A stretch of 64,000 nucleotides of DNA from the NCBI RefSeq assembly GCF_003576645.1, contig NC_044918.1:31398690-31462689 (forward strand). The letters run 5' to 3'. Shown piece after piece: positions 9,831-20,742 of the stretch (position 1 is its first letter; every line of letters begins with the position of its first letter). Source of the stretch: Ipomoea triloba (lineage: Eukaryota > Streptophyta > Magnoliopsida > Solanales > Convolvulaceae). Under the pieces are notes generated by a model. The model did not search any database and was not told the DNA's origin. It saw only the letters and a list, made by a program, of their open reading frames with translations. Made by a program: the position numbers and the translations under genes.

Positions 9831-11462
9831 ATGCACACAAGAGCGAGAGGCAAACAAGGCCTACTCCCTCTCAATTCGAAAATCAACCGCGCAACAATGA
9901 AGAAACACATACATTTGGAGAAAATGGCTTCAACAAGTGCCAATAGAGGGGGATCCCATGGAAGAGGGATTCCACCCCAAACACCACCACATATTCAAAC
10001 CCACCCATCAGGCGAAAGAGTGCAAGGGGGTGTTCAAATCCCTCTTGAACCTACCATCAAAGAGGAACCACATATGAAGAACATAGGCCATCCGGCACCC
10101 ATCCGGGTAGAGGAGTTCTATGATGCCCCAAATGACCAACGGGAAAGATCTATAGCCGACTACATGACGCCCGAGTTTAGCATGCACAATTCCATATATG
10201 TGTTGCCATTGGAGAATTTGAACTTCCACACCCATCCCTCCGTACTCACTCTAGTTTAAAATAGCCCGTTTAGCGGCTTACCATCGGAGGATCCTCATGT
10301 ACACATTACGAGATTTATCCGGGCGTGTGGCATGTTTAAGCAAGAAGGTGTGAGCGATCAGATCATTAAGTTGAAATTGTTTCTATTCTCCGTTATCGGA
10401 GAGGCATCTAGGTGGCTTGATAACCAAGATGACCATCATTTCCGCTCATAGCCTCAACTTCACAAGGAGTTTATAAATGAATTCTTCCCGCTAATGAAGA
10501 CCATGAAGATAAGAAAGCAAGTTCAAGAGTTCAAACAAATCTCTCTTGATTGTTTGGGTGAAGCGTGGAGAAGGTTTAATATTTTGAAGAGACAATGCCC
10601 GCCGGATTTGTTGCATCCGTGGGATGTGATTAGTTCTTTCTACGGAGGTCTCACGGATGAAGGGAAGATGCTTTTGGTACCTCGTTTGAATAATACCCCG
10701 TTTTGGTACAATAAGAGGGAGAACCATGCCGGGATGTATGAGCTTAAAGGTAGTGTGGCTAGTGAGGCGAAAGTGGAAGCAATGAACCACGAAATAAAAA
10801 GAATCTAAGCAATGGTGGAAAAGCTAGAGGCGAAGTCTAAGCCGTGCATGGCATTGGCTTTATATTGCAACATTAGCGGTGGACCCCATGATACGAATGT
10901 ATGCACATCCACCTCTGCGAGTGAACATGTAGAGGTAGTGGATTATCAACGGGGGAACAATTTCAATGCATATGGTGGTGGATCAAATAGCCAAGGTTGG
11001 AAACAAGGTGAAGGTTGGAATAATGTAGGGGGATACCAAGGGAGGCCCAACATGAACCAAGGTGGCAAACCCACCTATAGCCAAGGTGATAGAGGCCGAA
11101 TTGCTTATGGCCCATCTCAAGGAAGTGGAACTCAATTGACTCACTATAGGCTAAATTTTGTCTCCCAATTGGATCACCCAATGCAAAGAAGAGAAGACAT
11201 AAGGGAATTGGATGAAAGACTATCAAAGGCTATCATGAAGCTTAAAAACGATCGAGTAAATCTCAAACACGAGATCACTCAAGATATAAGACAAGAAATA
11301 GCAAGCTTAAAGCAAGAATCGAAGGCAACAATGAAAATAATTGAGAACCAAATCTCCCAAATGTTCAAGATGCTGTCCGAAGGACATTACGGGCAATTGC
11401 CTAGTAATACGGAGAATAATCCGAAGGAAAGAGTCAATGACATAGCCACTATAGGAGGATAG
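9831..11462 (+). pseudogene. gag: Athila-type gag with three premature stops
   Basis: One reading frame of 544 codons runs from MHTRARGKQG to a TAG at 11460. It is broken only by TAA at 10257, TAG at 10449 and TAA at 10806. Between them it reads NSPFSGLPSEDPHVH, KLFLFSVIGEASRWLD, EFFPLMKTMKIRKQVQEF, GEAWRRFNILKRQCP and, near codon 340, a partial zinc-knuckle-like GGPHDTNVC. A Gly/Asn-rich spacer and a coiled-coil-prone tail follow. This is the usual order of Athila capsid proteins. CAA-to-TAA and GAA-to-TAA are the simplest origins of two of the stops. The frame is otherwise well kept, so decay is recent or the protein is supplied in trans. Confidence 0.85.
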
Positions 11463-11542
11463 CCATGAAGGGTGTGATCGAATGGATCTTTTGTGTGGAA
11501 TTTGTGGTTGTGAGAAGAGAAGAAAGGAGATGGGAGTAGTGC

Positions 11543-11751
11543 GGACCACCTCTTGTGGTCCATAGTTTGATGGCAAGGAAATCACCTCTTGTGATTTCCA
11601 AGAAAAAGAAGAAGCAAGAGAGGCTACCTCTTGTAGCCAAGAATGTCACATGGAGGAGATCACATCTTGTGGTTTCCAAGAGGAGAAAGAAGATACCACC
11701 TCTTGTGGTCTATTGAGCAAAGGAAAATGGGAGATCACCTCTTGTGATCTC
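11543..11751 (+). repeat. Array of six hairpins with a shared CTCTT-type loop
   Basis: Six stem-loops occur 33-45 bp apart, all with a 5-nt loop. Arms are GGACCAC/GTGGTCC (11543), GGAAATCAC/GTGATTTCC (11577), GGCTAC/GTAGCC (11622), GGAGATCAC/GTGGTTTCC (11655, with G-T pairs), ACCAC/GTGGT (11695) and GAGATCAC/GTGATCTC (11731). The loop is CTCTT in five and ATCTT in one. Stems vary between copies yet stay paired. Read as protein the same array gives a repeated (I/T/A)TSC(D/G/S) motif. Confidence 0.9.
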
Positions 11752-11836
11752 GGGAGCAAAGAGAAAGAAAAGGTGCTTCCAAAGCACCAATCTACTACCT
11801 CAAAGAAGGATGCAAGGGTGAGAAAAGGTACATTTA

Positions 11837-12505
11837 ATGTTTTCCTGCAAATATTTTATTGTGATGCCCAAATGGAGGGAAATATTTGAAAATGATGATA
11901 TTGAGGAATTCGCTTGCTTAAGTAAAGAGACCTTGGCCCTTATCTCTATGGGGTGCCCAATGAAAAAGGGTGACCCCAGAGCTTTCGTAGATCCATGTTC
12001 TATCAATGACATGGAATTCTATAAAGCTTTGGTCGGTCTTAGAGCCTCTATTAATCTCATGCCGTTGAGTGTGTTTGAAAGATTGAATTTGTCATATTTG
12101 AGTCCAACTAGACTCACACTCCATTTAGCCGATGGGACCATCCGGTATCCCAAAGGTTTGGAGGAGGACGTGTTAGTCAAAGTTGGGGAATTCATTGTGC
12201 CCGTAGATTTTATAGTTTGTGAAATGGGAAGAGATGAACCCTTTGGTTCATTGATCTTGGGTAGGCCATTTTTTGCCACTTCCCGTGCCTTGATAGATGT
12301 GGGCACGGGAGAAATTACACTCCGGTTTGATGGTGAAAAGGCTAAGACCGAAAAGGTCAATATTTTGAAAGAAGGGAAAAGTGCTTCAAAAGATATGGTC
12401 AAGGTGAAAACTAAAACCAAGCCTAAATGGGAAATTGAGAAATTGGTTTGGAAGAACACTTGGACCCCCAAGTGCTTCCAACCAATGGTGAATGATAAAG
12501 ATTGA
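11837..12505 (+). pseudogene. Athila-type retropepsin, catalytic Asp lost
   Basis: The 222-codon frame holds the Athila protease core: ASINLMPLSVFERL, LHLADGTIRYPKGL, EDVLVKVGEFIVPVDFIV, LILGRPFFATSRALIDVGTGEITLRF. The family's catalytic D-L-G-A-S is G-L-R-A-S here (ggt-ctt-aga-gcc), so the active-site Asp is gone and the enzyme should be inactive. The frame continues into a Lys-rich tail and stops. Immediately after comes sequence typical of the region near Athila 3' LTRs, with no RT, RNase H or integrase. An internal deletion probably removed pol. It is in a different frame from gag. Confidence 0.85.
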
Positions 12506-12933
12506 GAATGTGGAAAAGTTGAGTCTAGCCAAAGACAGTAAACGTGGCGCTTCTTTGGAGGCACTCCAAGGTTATTTTGTGAATAATTGTCATGGTTTCT
12601 TTTGCGTTTTTGTTGTTTTTGTTGGTTTTTGTTTTGGTATTTCTTTTGGGAATAATTTGCAGGAGTTTGGTGGAAAATTCAGTGAAAAATGACCAAAAGT
12701 GGATGAAAAACAACGGAAGAAAATAGGGAAGCTCCTGTATAAATTCCACGTGAGCTCCACGCGTGGAACTCACGTGGATTTTATACATTGACTTCCACGC
12801 CGGCTGGCCACGTCTGCTGCTGTCGTGGGTAATGTCCAGAGACTTCCACGCGACGATCCACGCGTAGACGTCGCGTGGTAGTGGTCCTAAAATCGGCTAG
12901 GCCGAAACCCAACCATTAAATCCCCCCCCCCCC
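12506..12933 (+). mobile_element. 3' non-coding/LTR-like part of the Athila-type element
   Basis: Begins with the GTCTAGCC...ACAGTAAACG and GGAGGCACTCCAAGG motifs found 3' of the coding region in Athila elements. It continues with T-rich sequence, then nested palindromes (12746-12878) and a C-run. It does not align by eye with the 8.3-9.65 kb LTR, so the element may be chimeric. Confidence 0.5.
12746..12878. repeat. Nested perfect palindromes with CCACGCGTGG-type cores
   Basis: Outer arms CCACGTGAG (12746-12754) and CTCACGTGG (12769-12777) enclose the palindrome CCACGCGTGG (12757-12766). A second stem has 10-bp perfect arms CCACGCGACG (12846-12855) and CGTCGCGTGG (12869-12878) around ATCCACGCGTAGA. 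Confidence 0.9.
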
Positions 12934-12934
12934 N
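12934..12934. other. Single-N join with duplicated flank
   Basis: After the N, 12935-14211 repeats 11644-12920 (offset 1291) with no difference seen by eye. The flank before the N ends in a C-run, a known trouble spot for assembly. Confidence 0.9.
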
Positions 12935-14211
12935 TGTCACATGGAGGAGATCACATCTTGTGGTTTCCAAGAGGAGAAAGAAGATACCACCTCTTGTGGT
13001 CTATTGAGCAAAGGAAAATGGGAGATCACCTCTTGTGATCTCGGGAGCAAAGAGAAAGAAAAGGTGCTTCCAAAGCACCAATCTACTACCTCAAAGAAGG
13101 ATGCAAGGGTGAGAAAAGGTACATTTAATGTTTTCCTGCAAATATTTTATTGTGATGCCCAAATGGAGGGAAATATTTGAAAATGATGATATTGAGGAAT
13201 TCGCTTGCTTAAGTAAAGAGACCTTGGCCCTTATCTCTATGGGGTGCCCAATGAAAAAGGGTGACCCCAGAGCTTTCGTAGATCCATGTTCTATCAATGA
13301 CATGGAATTCTATAAAGCTTTGGTCGGTCTTAGAGCCTCTATTAATCTCATGCCGTTGAGTGTGTTTGAAAGATTGAATTTGTCATATTTGAGTCCAACT
13401 AGACTCACACTCCATTTAGCCGATGGGACCATCCGGTATCCCAAAGGTTTGGAGGAGGACGTGTTAGTCAAAGTTGGGGAATTCATTGTGCCCGTAGATT
13501 TTATAGTTTGTGAAATGGGAAGAGATGAACCCTTTGGTTCATTGATCTTGGGTAGGCCATTTTTTGCCACTTCCCGTGCCTTGATAGATGTGGGCACGGG
13601 AGAAATTACACTCCGGTTTGATGGTGAAAAGGCTAAGACCGAAAAGGTCAATATTTTGAAAGAAGGGAAAAGTGCTTCAAAAGATATGGTCAAGGTGAAA
13701 ACTAAAACCAAGCCTAAATGGGAAATTGAGAAATTGGTTTGGAAGAACACTTGGACCCCCAAGTGCTTCCAACCAATGGTGAATGATAAAGATTGAGAAT
13801 GTGGAAAAGTTGAGTCTAGCCAAAGACAGTAAACGTGGCGCTTCTTTGGAGGCACTCCAAGGTTATTTTGTGAATAATTGTCATGGTTTCTTTTGCGTTT
13901 TTGTTGTTTTTGTTGGTTTTTGTTTTGGTATTTCTTTTGGGAATAATTTGCAGGAGTTTGGTGGAAAATTCAGTGAAAAATGACCAAAAGTGGATGAAAA
14001 ACAACGGAAGAAAATAGGGAAGCTCCTGTATAAATTCCACGTGAGCTCCACGCGTGGAACTCACGTGGATTTTATACATTGACTTCCACGCCGGCTGGCC
14101 ACGTCTGCTGCTGTCGTGGGTAATGTCCAGAGACTTCCACGCGACGATCCACGCGTAGACGTCGCGTGGTAGTGGTCCTAAAATCGGCTAGGCCGAAACC
14201 CAACCATTAAA
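12935..14211 (+). repeat. Identical second copy of 11644-12920 (probable assembly duplication)
   Basis: Contains second copies of three of the hairpins, of the protease pseudogene (13128-13796) and of the nested palindromes. Identity over ~1.28 kb next to a single N points to an unmerged contig overlap. Confidence 0.85.
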
Positions 14212-14499
14212 ACCCCCCCCCCCCACCCCATTCTTCTTCCGAACCACGAAGGAAACACTTCTTCCACGCAAGGTTGGGTAATTTTCTCTATTATTCTTCA
14301 TCTTTTGAGCTCTATTCAAGCATTTATCTTGCAAGGATCATCCAAAAGAAGATAAAAGCTTCAAAACTCCATCTTCTTGGAGCTATACAATCTAAGCTAT
14401 TTATACAGAGTGATGAAGGAAAATAACCACGCATTCAAACTCAAGAAACCCTAGGCTAGGAATTAATCTCTCAACCTCCCATTAATCTCTCTAACAGGT
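14212..14499 (+). mobile_element. Rest of the Athila-like 3' region
   Basis: C-run, then TTCTTCC-rich leader-like sequence resembling LTR R/U5. No coding content. The end is taken where the MuDR-like fragment begins. Confidence 0.35.
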
Positions 14500-15467
14500 G
14501 TAATCAACACGACATGTGTGATTGTCATAAAACATTGTAATTATCCACTGTTCGACATTGGCAAGTTTGGCGGCAATAATCATCCACGCACACTGATCGG
14601 GATACAAACATGTTGCCTTCTAGTATTTTCCTTTCTTAAAGACGGTCTTGAATTTTCTATGCTTAGCAAGATTGTGGTGTGTCACCAAATTCTTTAATTG
14701 TGTGCAACTTCCAAAAACATTCCAATTTGCAGGGACGAACTCATAGATTGAAAATCTTGATAGTACTGCTCGACAACATTATATCAGGACGCAGTATCCG
14801 ATCGCCGAGCATATGACGTATCAACCAATGGCGTCGATGTTGAATCACGCCGATCATAGGGCACATAATCTTCAGAATCATCTAAAGAAAACCAATAATT
14901 AACTCCCTCACCAGTTTTGCTCGTATCACTACTTTCGTCTACATCTGCATCACCTACGTTCCATTCTGGATCTTCCATTTCTTACACCCTCGGTGTGAGG
15001 TGTGCATGCATGTTGCGGCAAGAAGGACCACCAATTTGAGTAACCGAAATACCCCTTTGTTGTTCATATGTAATAGGAGTGCGTCAACACTCCTATAACC
15101 TTGGACAATGTTTAAATCGAGGTCGGATTGGACGGTTGTTGTCGTCTTACACAAATCATTAAAGACCCGAACATTGACATCGCACCTAAAAGGCGACCAT
15201 GTTTGATTGTTGGTGATTGGCATTGGAAAAATAAAGTCACTTTGTTGCTATTGGTTTTGCTGATATTTTGCCACATCAAAATTTTCCCATCGTAGCCAAC
15301 ATTCAGACAATTTTTTATCTCATTTATCAACTCTTCAAACAAACAAACTCAACATTTTGAGGAGCAATACTAAAATCAACATTATCACTTGAATCATTAG
15401 CCGAAAAACAACATATGAGTACCACAACTTGGCCACCTACATAAACAAATATGTAATTCATGGGTAC
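14500..15467 (-). pseudogene. MuDR-type (MULE) transposase N-terminal fragment
   Basis: Minus-strand frames carry the order typical of plant MuDR transposases. First MNYIFVYVGGQVVVLICCF at 15467, then FEELINEIKNCL and an FFxMPITNNQTW-like segment. Next come an acidic linker (DDSEDYVPYDRRDS) and a zinc-knuckle-type end, KATCLYPDQCAWMII followed by NHTC. Several frameshifts and stops break it. The probable solo LTR at 15473 was inserted at its 5' edge, so the gene's start lies beyond it or is lost. Confidence 0.75.
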
Positions 15468-15747
15468 AAAATTGTGATACCTCAAAAATTTGGGTAGTTA
15501 TTTATAGTAAGAATTTATTATTTTTTATGCACAATTTTTATTTTATGATATAGTGGTATATGTGTAGCATTTATTTTTTACTAATTTATTAAGGATATAT
15601 TATATAATAGTAGTAGTATTCTGTATATATAGTATATGTACATAAACGTATAATATATATATAGCTAGTATTTTATATATAATGTATTGTATATACATAA
15701 TTATGCTATGTATCTTATTATATGTTAATGGTACATTATAGTACACG

Positions 15748-15749
<2 letters not shown>

Positions 15750-15797
<48 letters not shown>
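15750..15797. repeat. (ATT)n microsatellite
   Basis: About 16 ATT repeats inside solo LTR 1; repeated at 17286 in the duplicated copy. Confidence 0.95.
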
Positions 15798-16477
15798 TTT
15801 GAAAACCTATTGTTACATATTTACATAACTATGTTTTATGTACATATGGATGATATTATATATATATTTAGTTATATCATAGCATGAATTTAAATTAAAA
15901 TTGAGTCTAGGTTCATTCTTGTTTGTGGTCAAACCTTACTAGACAAATCACCAAAAATCCTCTTTCAATCAGCTTAATTTTGGTTTAAATTTCCTATTAG
16001 GTGTAATTTTATCAATCAATTTTAATCATGGGGATATCTTCCATTTATTCAATTTTTGGCCAATGCTAGTTATTTTCTTCCTCCTGGTGTTGGCCGAGAA
16101 TTCCCCACCATTCTGCCTTCATCATTTGGTTGAAAACCTATCACTATATTTTCTATAAAAAAAAAAAAACAAACCTTCTTCATCAAAGATTAGAGAATCA
16201 AGTGTTCAAGTAAGCCTATTATCATTAGTAGTCTCTTTAATTGAATAATTTCTTTTGTATGTGAAATTTTTTTTTATTGATTGTGAAAATTTTGTGTATG
16301 TGTATGTTGTTCGGAAAATAGGAGATGAAAACTTAGGAGAGCAAGAATAGGCTTGAAAATTTCTTGAGGATTTCTAAAGGGAAAATCAGGTAAGTGTTTA
16401 TGCCACTAAAATCTTTATTTTCCCGCTACGTGGAATGTATGTGTGAATTTTTCTTATGATAATAATTATGTGTTGGT

Positions 16478-16478
16478 N
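16478..16478. other. Single-N join with duplicated flank
   Basis: 16479-18014 repeats 14942-16477 (offset 1537) with one difference seen, T16455 versus C17992. It carries second copies of the MuDR-like ORFs and of the LTR start. Confidence 0.9.
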
Positions 16479-17284
16479 CATCTGCATCACCTACGTTCCA
16501 TTCTGGATCTTCCATTTCTTACACCCTCGGTGTGAGGTGTGCATGCATGTTGCGGCAAGAAGGACCACCAATTTGAGTAACCGAAATACCCCTTTGTTGT
16601 TCATATGTAATAGGAGTGCGTCAACACTCCTATAACCTTGGACAATGTTTAAATCGAGGTCGGATTGGACGGTTGTTGTCGTCTTACACAAATCATTAAA
16701 GACCCGAACATTGACATCGCACCTAAAAGGCGACCATGTTTGATTGTTGGTGATTGGCATTGGAAAAATAAAGTCACTTTGTTGCTATTGGTTTTGCTGA
16801 TATTTTGCCACATCAAAATTTTCCCATCGTAGCCAACATTCAGACAATTTTTTATCTCATTTATCAACTCTTCAAACAAACAAACTCAACATTTTGAGGA
16901 GCAATACTAAAATCAACATTATCACTTGAATCATTAGCCGAAAAACAACATATGAGTACCACAACTTGGCCACCTACATAAACAAATATGTAATTCATGG
17001 GTACAAAATTGTGATACCTCAAAAATTTGGGTAGTTATTTATAGTAAGAATTTATTATTTTTTATGCACAATTTTTATTTTATGATATAGTGGTATATGT
17101 GTAGCATTTATTTTTTACTAATTTATTAAGGATATATTATATAATAGTAGTAGTATTCTGTATATATAGTATATGTACATAAACGTATAATATATATATA
17201 GCTAGTATTTTATATATAATGTATTGTATATACATAATTATGCTATGTATCTTATTATATGTTAATGGTACATTATAGTACACG

Positions 17285-17334
<50 letters not shown>

Positions 17335-18342
17335 TTTGAAAACCTATTGTTACATATTTACATAACTATGTTTTATGTACATATGGATGATATTATATAT
17401 ATATTTAGTTATATCATAGCATGAATTTAAATTAAAATTGAGTCTAGGTTCATTCTTGTTTGTGGTCAAACCTTACTAGACAAATCACCAAAAATCCTCT
17501 TTCAATCAGCTTAATTTTGGTTTAAATTTCCTATTAGGTGTAATTTTATCAATCAATTTTAATCATGGGGATATCTTCCATTTATTCAATTTTTGGCCAA
17601 TGCTAGTTATTTTCTTCCTCCTGGTGTTGGCCGAGAATTCCCCACCATTCTGCCTTCATCATTTGGTTGAAAACCTATCACTATATTTTCTATAAAAAAA
17701 AAAAAACAAACCTTCTTCATCAAAGATTAGAGAATCAAGTGTTCAAGTAAGCCTATTATCATTAGTAGTCTCTTTAATTGAATAATTTCTTTTGTATGTG
17801 AAATTTTTTTTTATTGATTGTGAAAATTTTGTGTATGTGTATGTTGTTCGGAAAATAGGAGATGAAAACTTAGGAGAGCAAGAATAGGCTTGAAAATTTC
17901 TTGAGGATTTCTAAAGGGAAAATCAGGTAAGTGTTTATGCCACTAAAATCTTTATTTTCCCGCTACGTGGAATGTATGTGTGAATTTTTCTCATGATAAT
18001 AATTATGTGTTGGTTAGAAATTTTCATTATATGTATTGTTGTGGAAAATTTTAATTGTGGACTGGAAAAAAAAACAATTATTATATATTTCTTGTGATTT
18101 TTAATATTCCGTGTATTTATGAATTATATGTATATGTGTGTAATATATAAATATTCTGGTTATTATCATATAAATGTATTTTCAAAAAAAAAATTATTAT
18201 GTGAAATATATGATTTTTATTGAAAGTGTATATTATGTTTTAATGATATATTTAAGTAGATACATATATACGAACATGTTTGGAAAAATATATATATGTA
18301 TATATATTTGAAATTTTTTTTTTAGTGTATACATATCTGTAC

Positions 18343-18345
<3 letters not shown>

Positions 18346-18378
<33 letters not shown>
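18346..18378. repeat. (TA)n microsatellite
   Basis: Uninterrupted TA run in solo LTR 1. Confidence 0.95.
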
Positions 18379-18384
<6 letters not shown>

Positions 18385-19021
18385 AAAGTTTTAGCATTTT
18401 AAAAACTGTATGCATATGTACGAATTTCTTTGATAATATATATCTGTAATCTTATATATTATATATAAAAATCTCTGTATCTTATAATCTATATAAATGT
18501 ATATACATAAATAAATAATTCTTACGTAAATTAGTATTATATACAAATCTATGTATCTAATCTATATAAATGTGTGTATATAAATAAATGATTCAATTCT
18601 TACGTAAATATGTATTGTATTTATATGAATAAATTTATGTATTGTCTAAGTTTATATGTACAGAAATAATTCTTATGTAAATAGGATATATATATTACTG
18701 TATTGAGTAAATGTATGTTTCTTTAAGTAATTACAATTATGAGTGTAATGATTTTATAAAGGAATTGGTAAATTGCTCATAATGTGGTTTTTGGTATCTA
18801 AAAGGTTTGTTTTTAAAAATTGGAATAAATTAAGTCATTTCGTAGAAGTACGAAGGAATGAGTGTTTTGAGAATCTATTTATTTTAGTCGAAATAATTAA
18901 GCATGTTAAAATTTATTTTGATTACGCTTAATTATTATTATTATTATTAAAAGAAAGCATATTATGGAGGAATAATGTGGAATTTATTATTTGGGAGTGA
19001 ACCCAAAGTTTGTGATTGAGA

Positions 19022-19391
19022 AGTGAGCAGTGAAACATATCTTGTCTCACTAGGACGTAATGTCCTGTTGGTTTGAGAGTGGACAGTGACGTAAAAGCTG
19101 TAACCACTAGGGTAAAATACCCTGTGAGGAGTAGTCTGTAGAAACCTATCCTGACTACTAGGACTATTTACTACCCTTTGGGCCTGGAAATCCTTTGGGG
19201 GTGTGCACACTTAAAGTATCAGTTCTGTCCATTGAGAATGGGATTCTGGGTAATGAGCAGTGACGTAAAAGCTGTCTCATTAGGAACTTTAAATGGTGAG
19301 TTCCTGCCCATTATGTGTTATTGTTGGGATTATTGTGAGTGAACAGTATTGTAAAAACTGTTTCACTGGGGCTTAATGGTTTAAGTGCCCT
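19022..19391 (+). repeat. Array of paired hairpins (A+B) in solo LTR 1
   Basis: Five 'A' hairpins: AGTGAG/CTCACT (19022), AGTGG/CCACT (19078), AGTAGTC/GACTACT (19130), AATGAG/CTCATT (19252), AGTGAA/TTCACT (19338). Most have an inner CAG/CTG pair. Four are directly followed by a 'B' hairpin: AGGAC/GTCCT (19052), AGGGT/ACCCT (19109), AGGAACT/AGTTCCT (19282) and GGGC/GCCC with inner CTTAA/TTAAG (19369). The stems change together. The last two A+B pairs recur in the assembly copy after 19832. Confidence 0.9.
19197..19219 (+). promoter_or_regulatory. LTR motif conserved in both solo LTRs
   Basis: GGGG plus GTGTGCACACTTAAAGTAT, containing the palindrome GTGTGCACAC, occurs here and at 46110-46132. 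The two LTRs are otherwise strongly diverged. Its function is unknown; TTAAAGTAT could be part of a core promoter. Confidence 0.6.
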
Positions 19392-19613
19392 CCCATTTAT
19401 TGGTATGGTTATCCTCCTTATTTTTATAATTGAGAAAATATTTTTTTTTTATTTCTTAAAATATACGAAGTATGGATTTGAGCTTATAAAGTAAAGTGTT
19501 TCCACTATGGAAATTTTAAAGAACCGTGTGGTTAAATATCTTTCTTGAAATTATTTATTAGTGAGAAAATTGATTTTTAATCGGTATTATTTTACGTGGT
19601 GGGTAAACATTAC

Positions 19614-19631
19614 TTAGCAAAATCTTGCTAA
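19614..19631 (+). other. Conserved hairpin TTAGCAA/TTGCTAA
   Basis: A 7-bp stem with a 4-nt loop. Solo LTR 2 has the equivalent TTAGC/GCTAA hairpin at 46759-46774, with a different loop. Confidence 0.6.
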
Positions 19632-19830
19632 CTTTGTGTGTTGTTTTTGTATGTTTTGGAAAAATAATATTTGGTTCAGGTAATTGATTATGGATGTTGG
19701 AGAGAGCGTGGCTATAAGTTTGATTAAAAGTGGTAGATTGATTTCAAGAATAAAGATCGAGTTGTAATCGATGAATGTTGGACTTATGAAACGATTTTAT
19801 TTATTTTAGCCTTACATCTAGAAGTAGAAT

Positions 19831-19831
19831 N
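19831..19831. other. Single-N join with duplicated flank
   Basis: 19832-20413 repeats 19249-19830. Three further small tandem duplications of ~42 bp follow (20405, 20467, 20655), probably of the same origin. Confidence 0.85.
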
Positions 19832-20742
19832 GGTAATGAGCAGTGACGTAAAAGCTGTCTCATTAGGAACTTTAAATGGTGAGTTCCTGCCCATTATGTG
19901 TTATTGTTGGGATTATTGTGAGTGAACAGTATTGTAAAAACTGTTTCACTGGGGCTTAATGGTTTAAGTGCCCTCCCATTTATTGGTATGGTTATCCTCC
20001 TTATTTTTATAATTGAGAAAATATTTTTTTTTTATTTCTTAAAATATACGAAGTATGGATTTGAGCTTATAAAGTAAAGTGTTTCCACTATGGAAATTTT
20101 AAAGAACCGTGTGGTTAAATATCTTTCTTGAAATTATTTATTAGTGAGAAAATTGATTTTTAATCGGTATTATTTTACGTGGTGGGTAAACATTACTTAG
20201 CAAAATCTTGCTAACTTTGTGTGTTGTTTTTGTATGTTTTGGAAAAATAATATTTGGTTCAGGTAATTGATTATGGATGTTGGAGAGAGCGTGGCTATAA
20301 GTTTGATTAAAAGTGGTAGATTGATTTCAAGAATAAAGATCGAGTTGTAATCGATGAATGTTGGACTTATGAAACGATTTTATTTATTTTAGCCTTACAT
20401 CTAGAGACTTATGAAACGATTTTATTTATTTTAGCCTTACATCTAGAAGTAGAATTTTAGATGTGGCGGTATCACCCTCAGGTTTAAGAGGATGAAGTTT
20501 TATTTTTTCGGTATCACCCTCAGGTTTAAGAGGATGAAGTTTTATTTTTTATTTATCTATTATTATAAGTTGGACCTTGAATATTTATTAAATAAAGTCA
20601 AACTCTACCTTTGGGAATTCTAATTTTGGAGGTTGCTATCTTTAGAATTGCTATAAATAGTAAGATTTGAAAATGAAAAAAATGGGGGTGTTACAAAAAT
20701 AGTAAGATTTGAAAATGAAAAAAATGGGGGTGTTACAAAAAT

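Larger units (their letters stand above)
15473..20737 (+). mobile_element. Probable solo LTR 1, Tekay-like (TSD AAAAT)
   Basis: Starts TGTGATACC at 15473 and ends GGGTGTTACA at 20737. The 5-bp sequence AAAAT lies directly on both sides (15468-15472 and 20738-20742), a perfect target duplication. There are no gag/pol genes inside. The raw span includes a 1.54-kb and a 0.58-kb probable assembly duplication plus three small ones near the end. The true length is about 3 kb. Ends of this type are typical of Tekay/Del-like Ty3/gypsy LTRs. Confidence 0.8.

Noticed and set aside
12019..12564. 181-codon antisense ORF
   Set aside because: Shadow of the retropepsin frame on the other strand.
15473..20737. 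Reading solo LTR 1 as two tandem LTRs
   Set aside because: The second start at 17010 lies in the near-identical block after a single N, so an assembly duplication is simpler than a real tandem.
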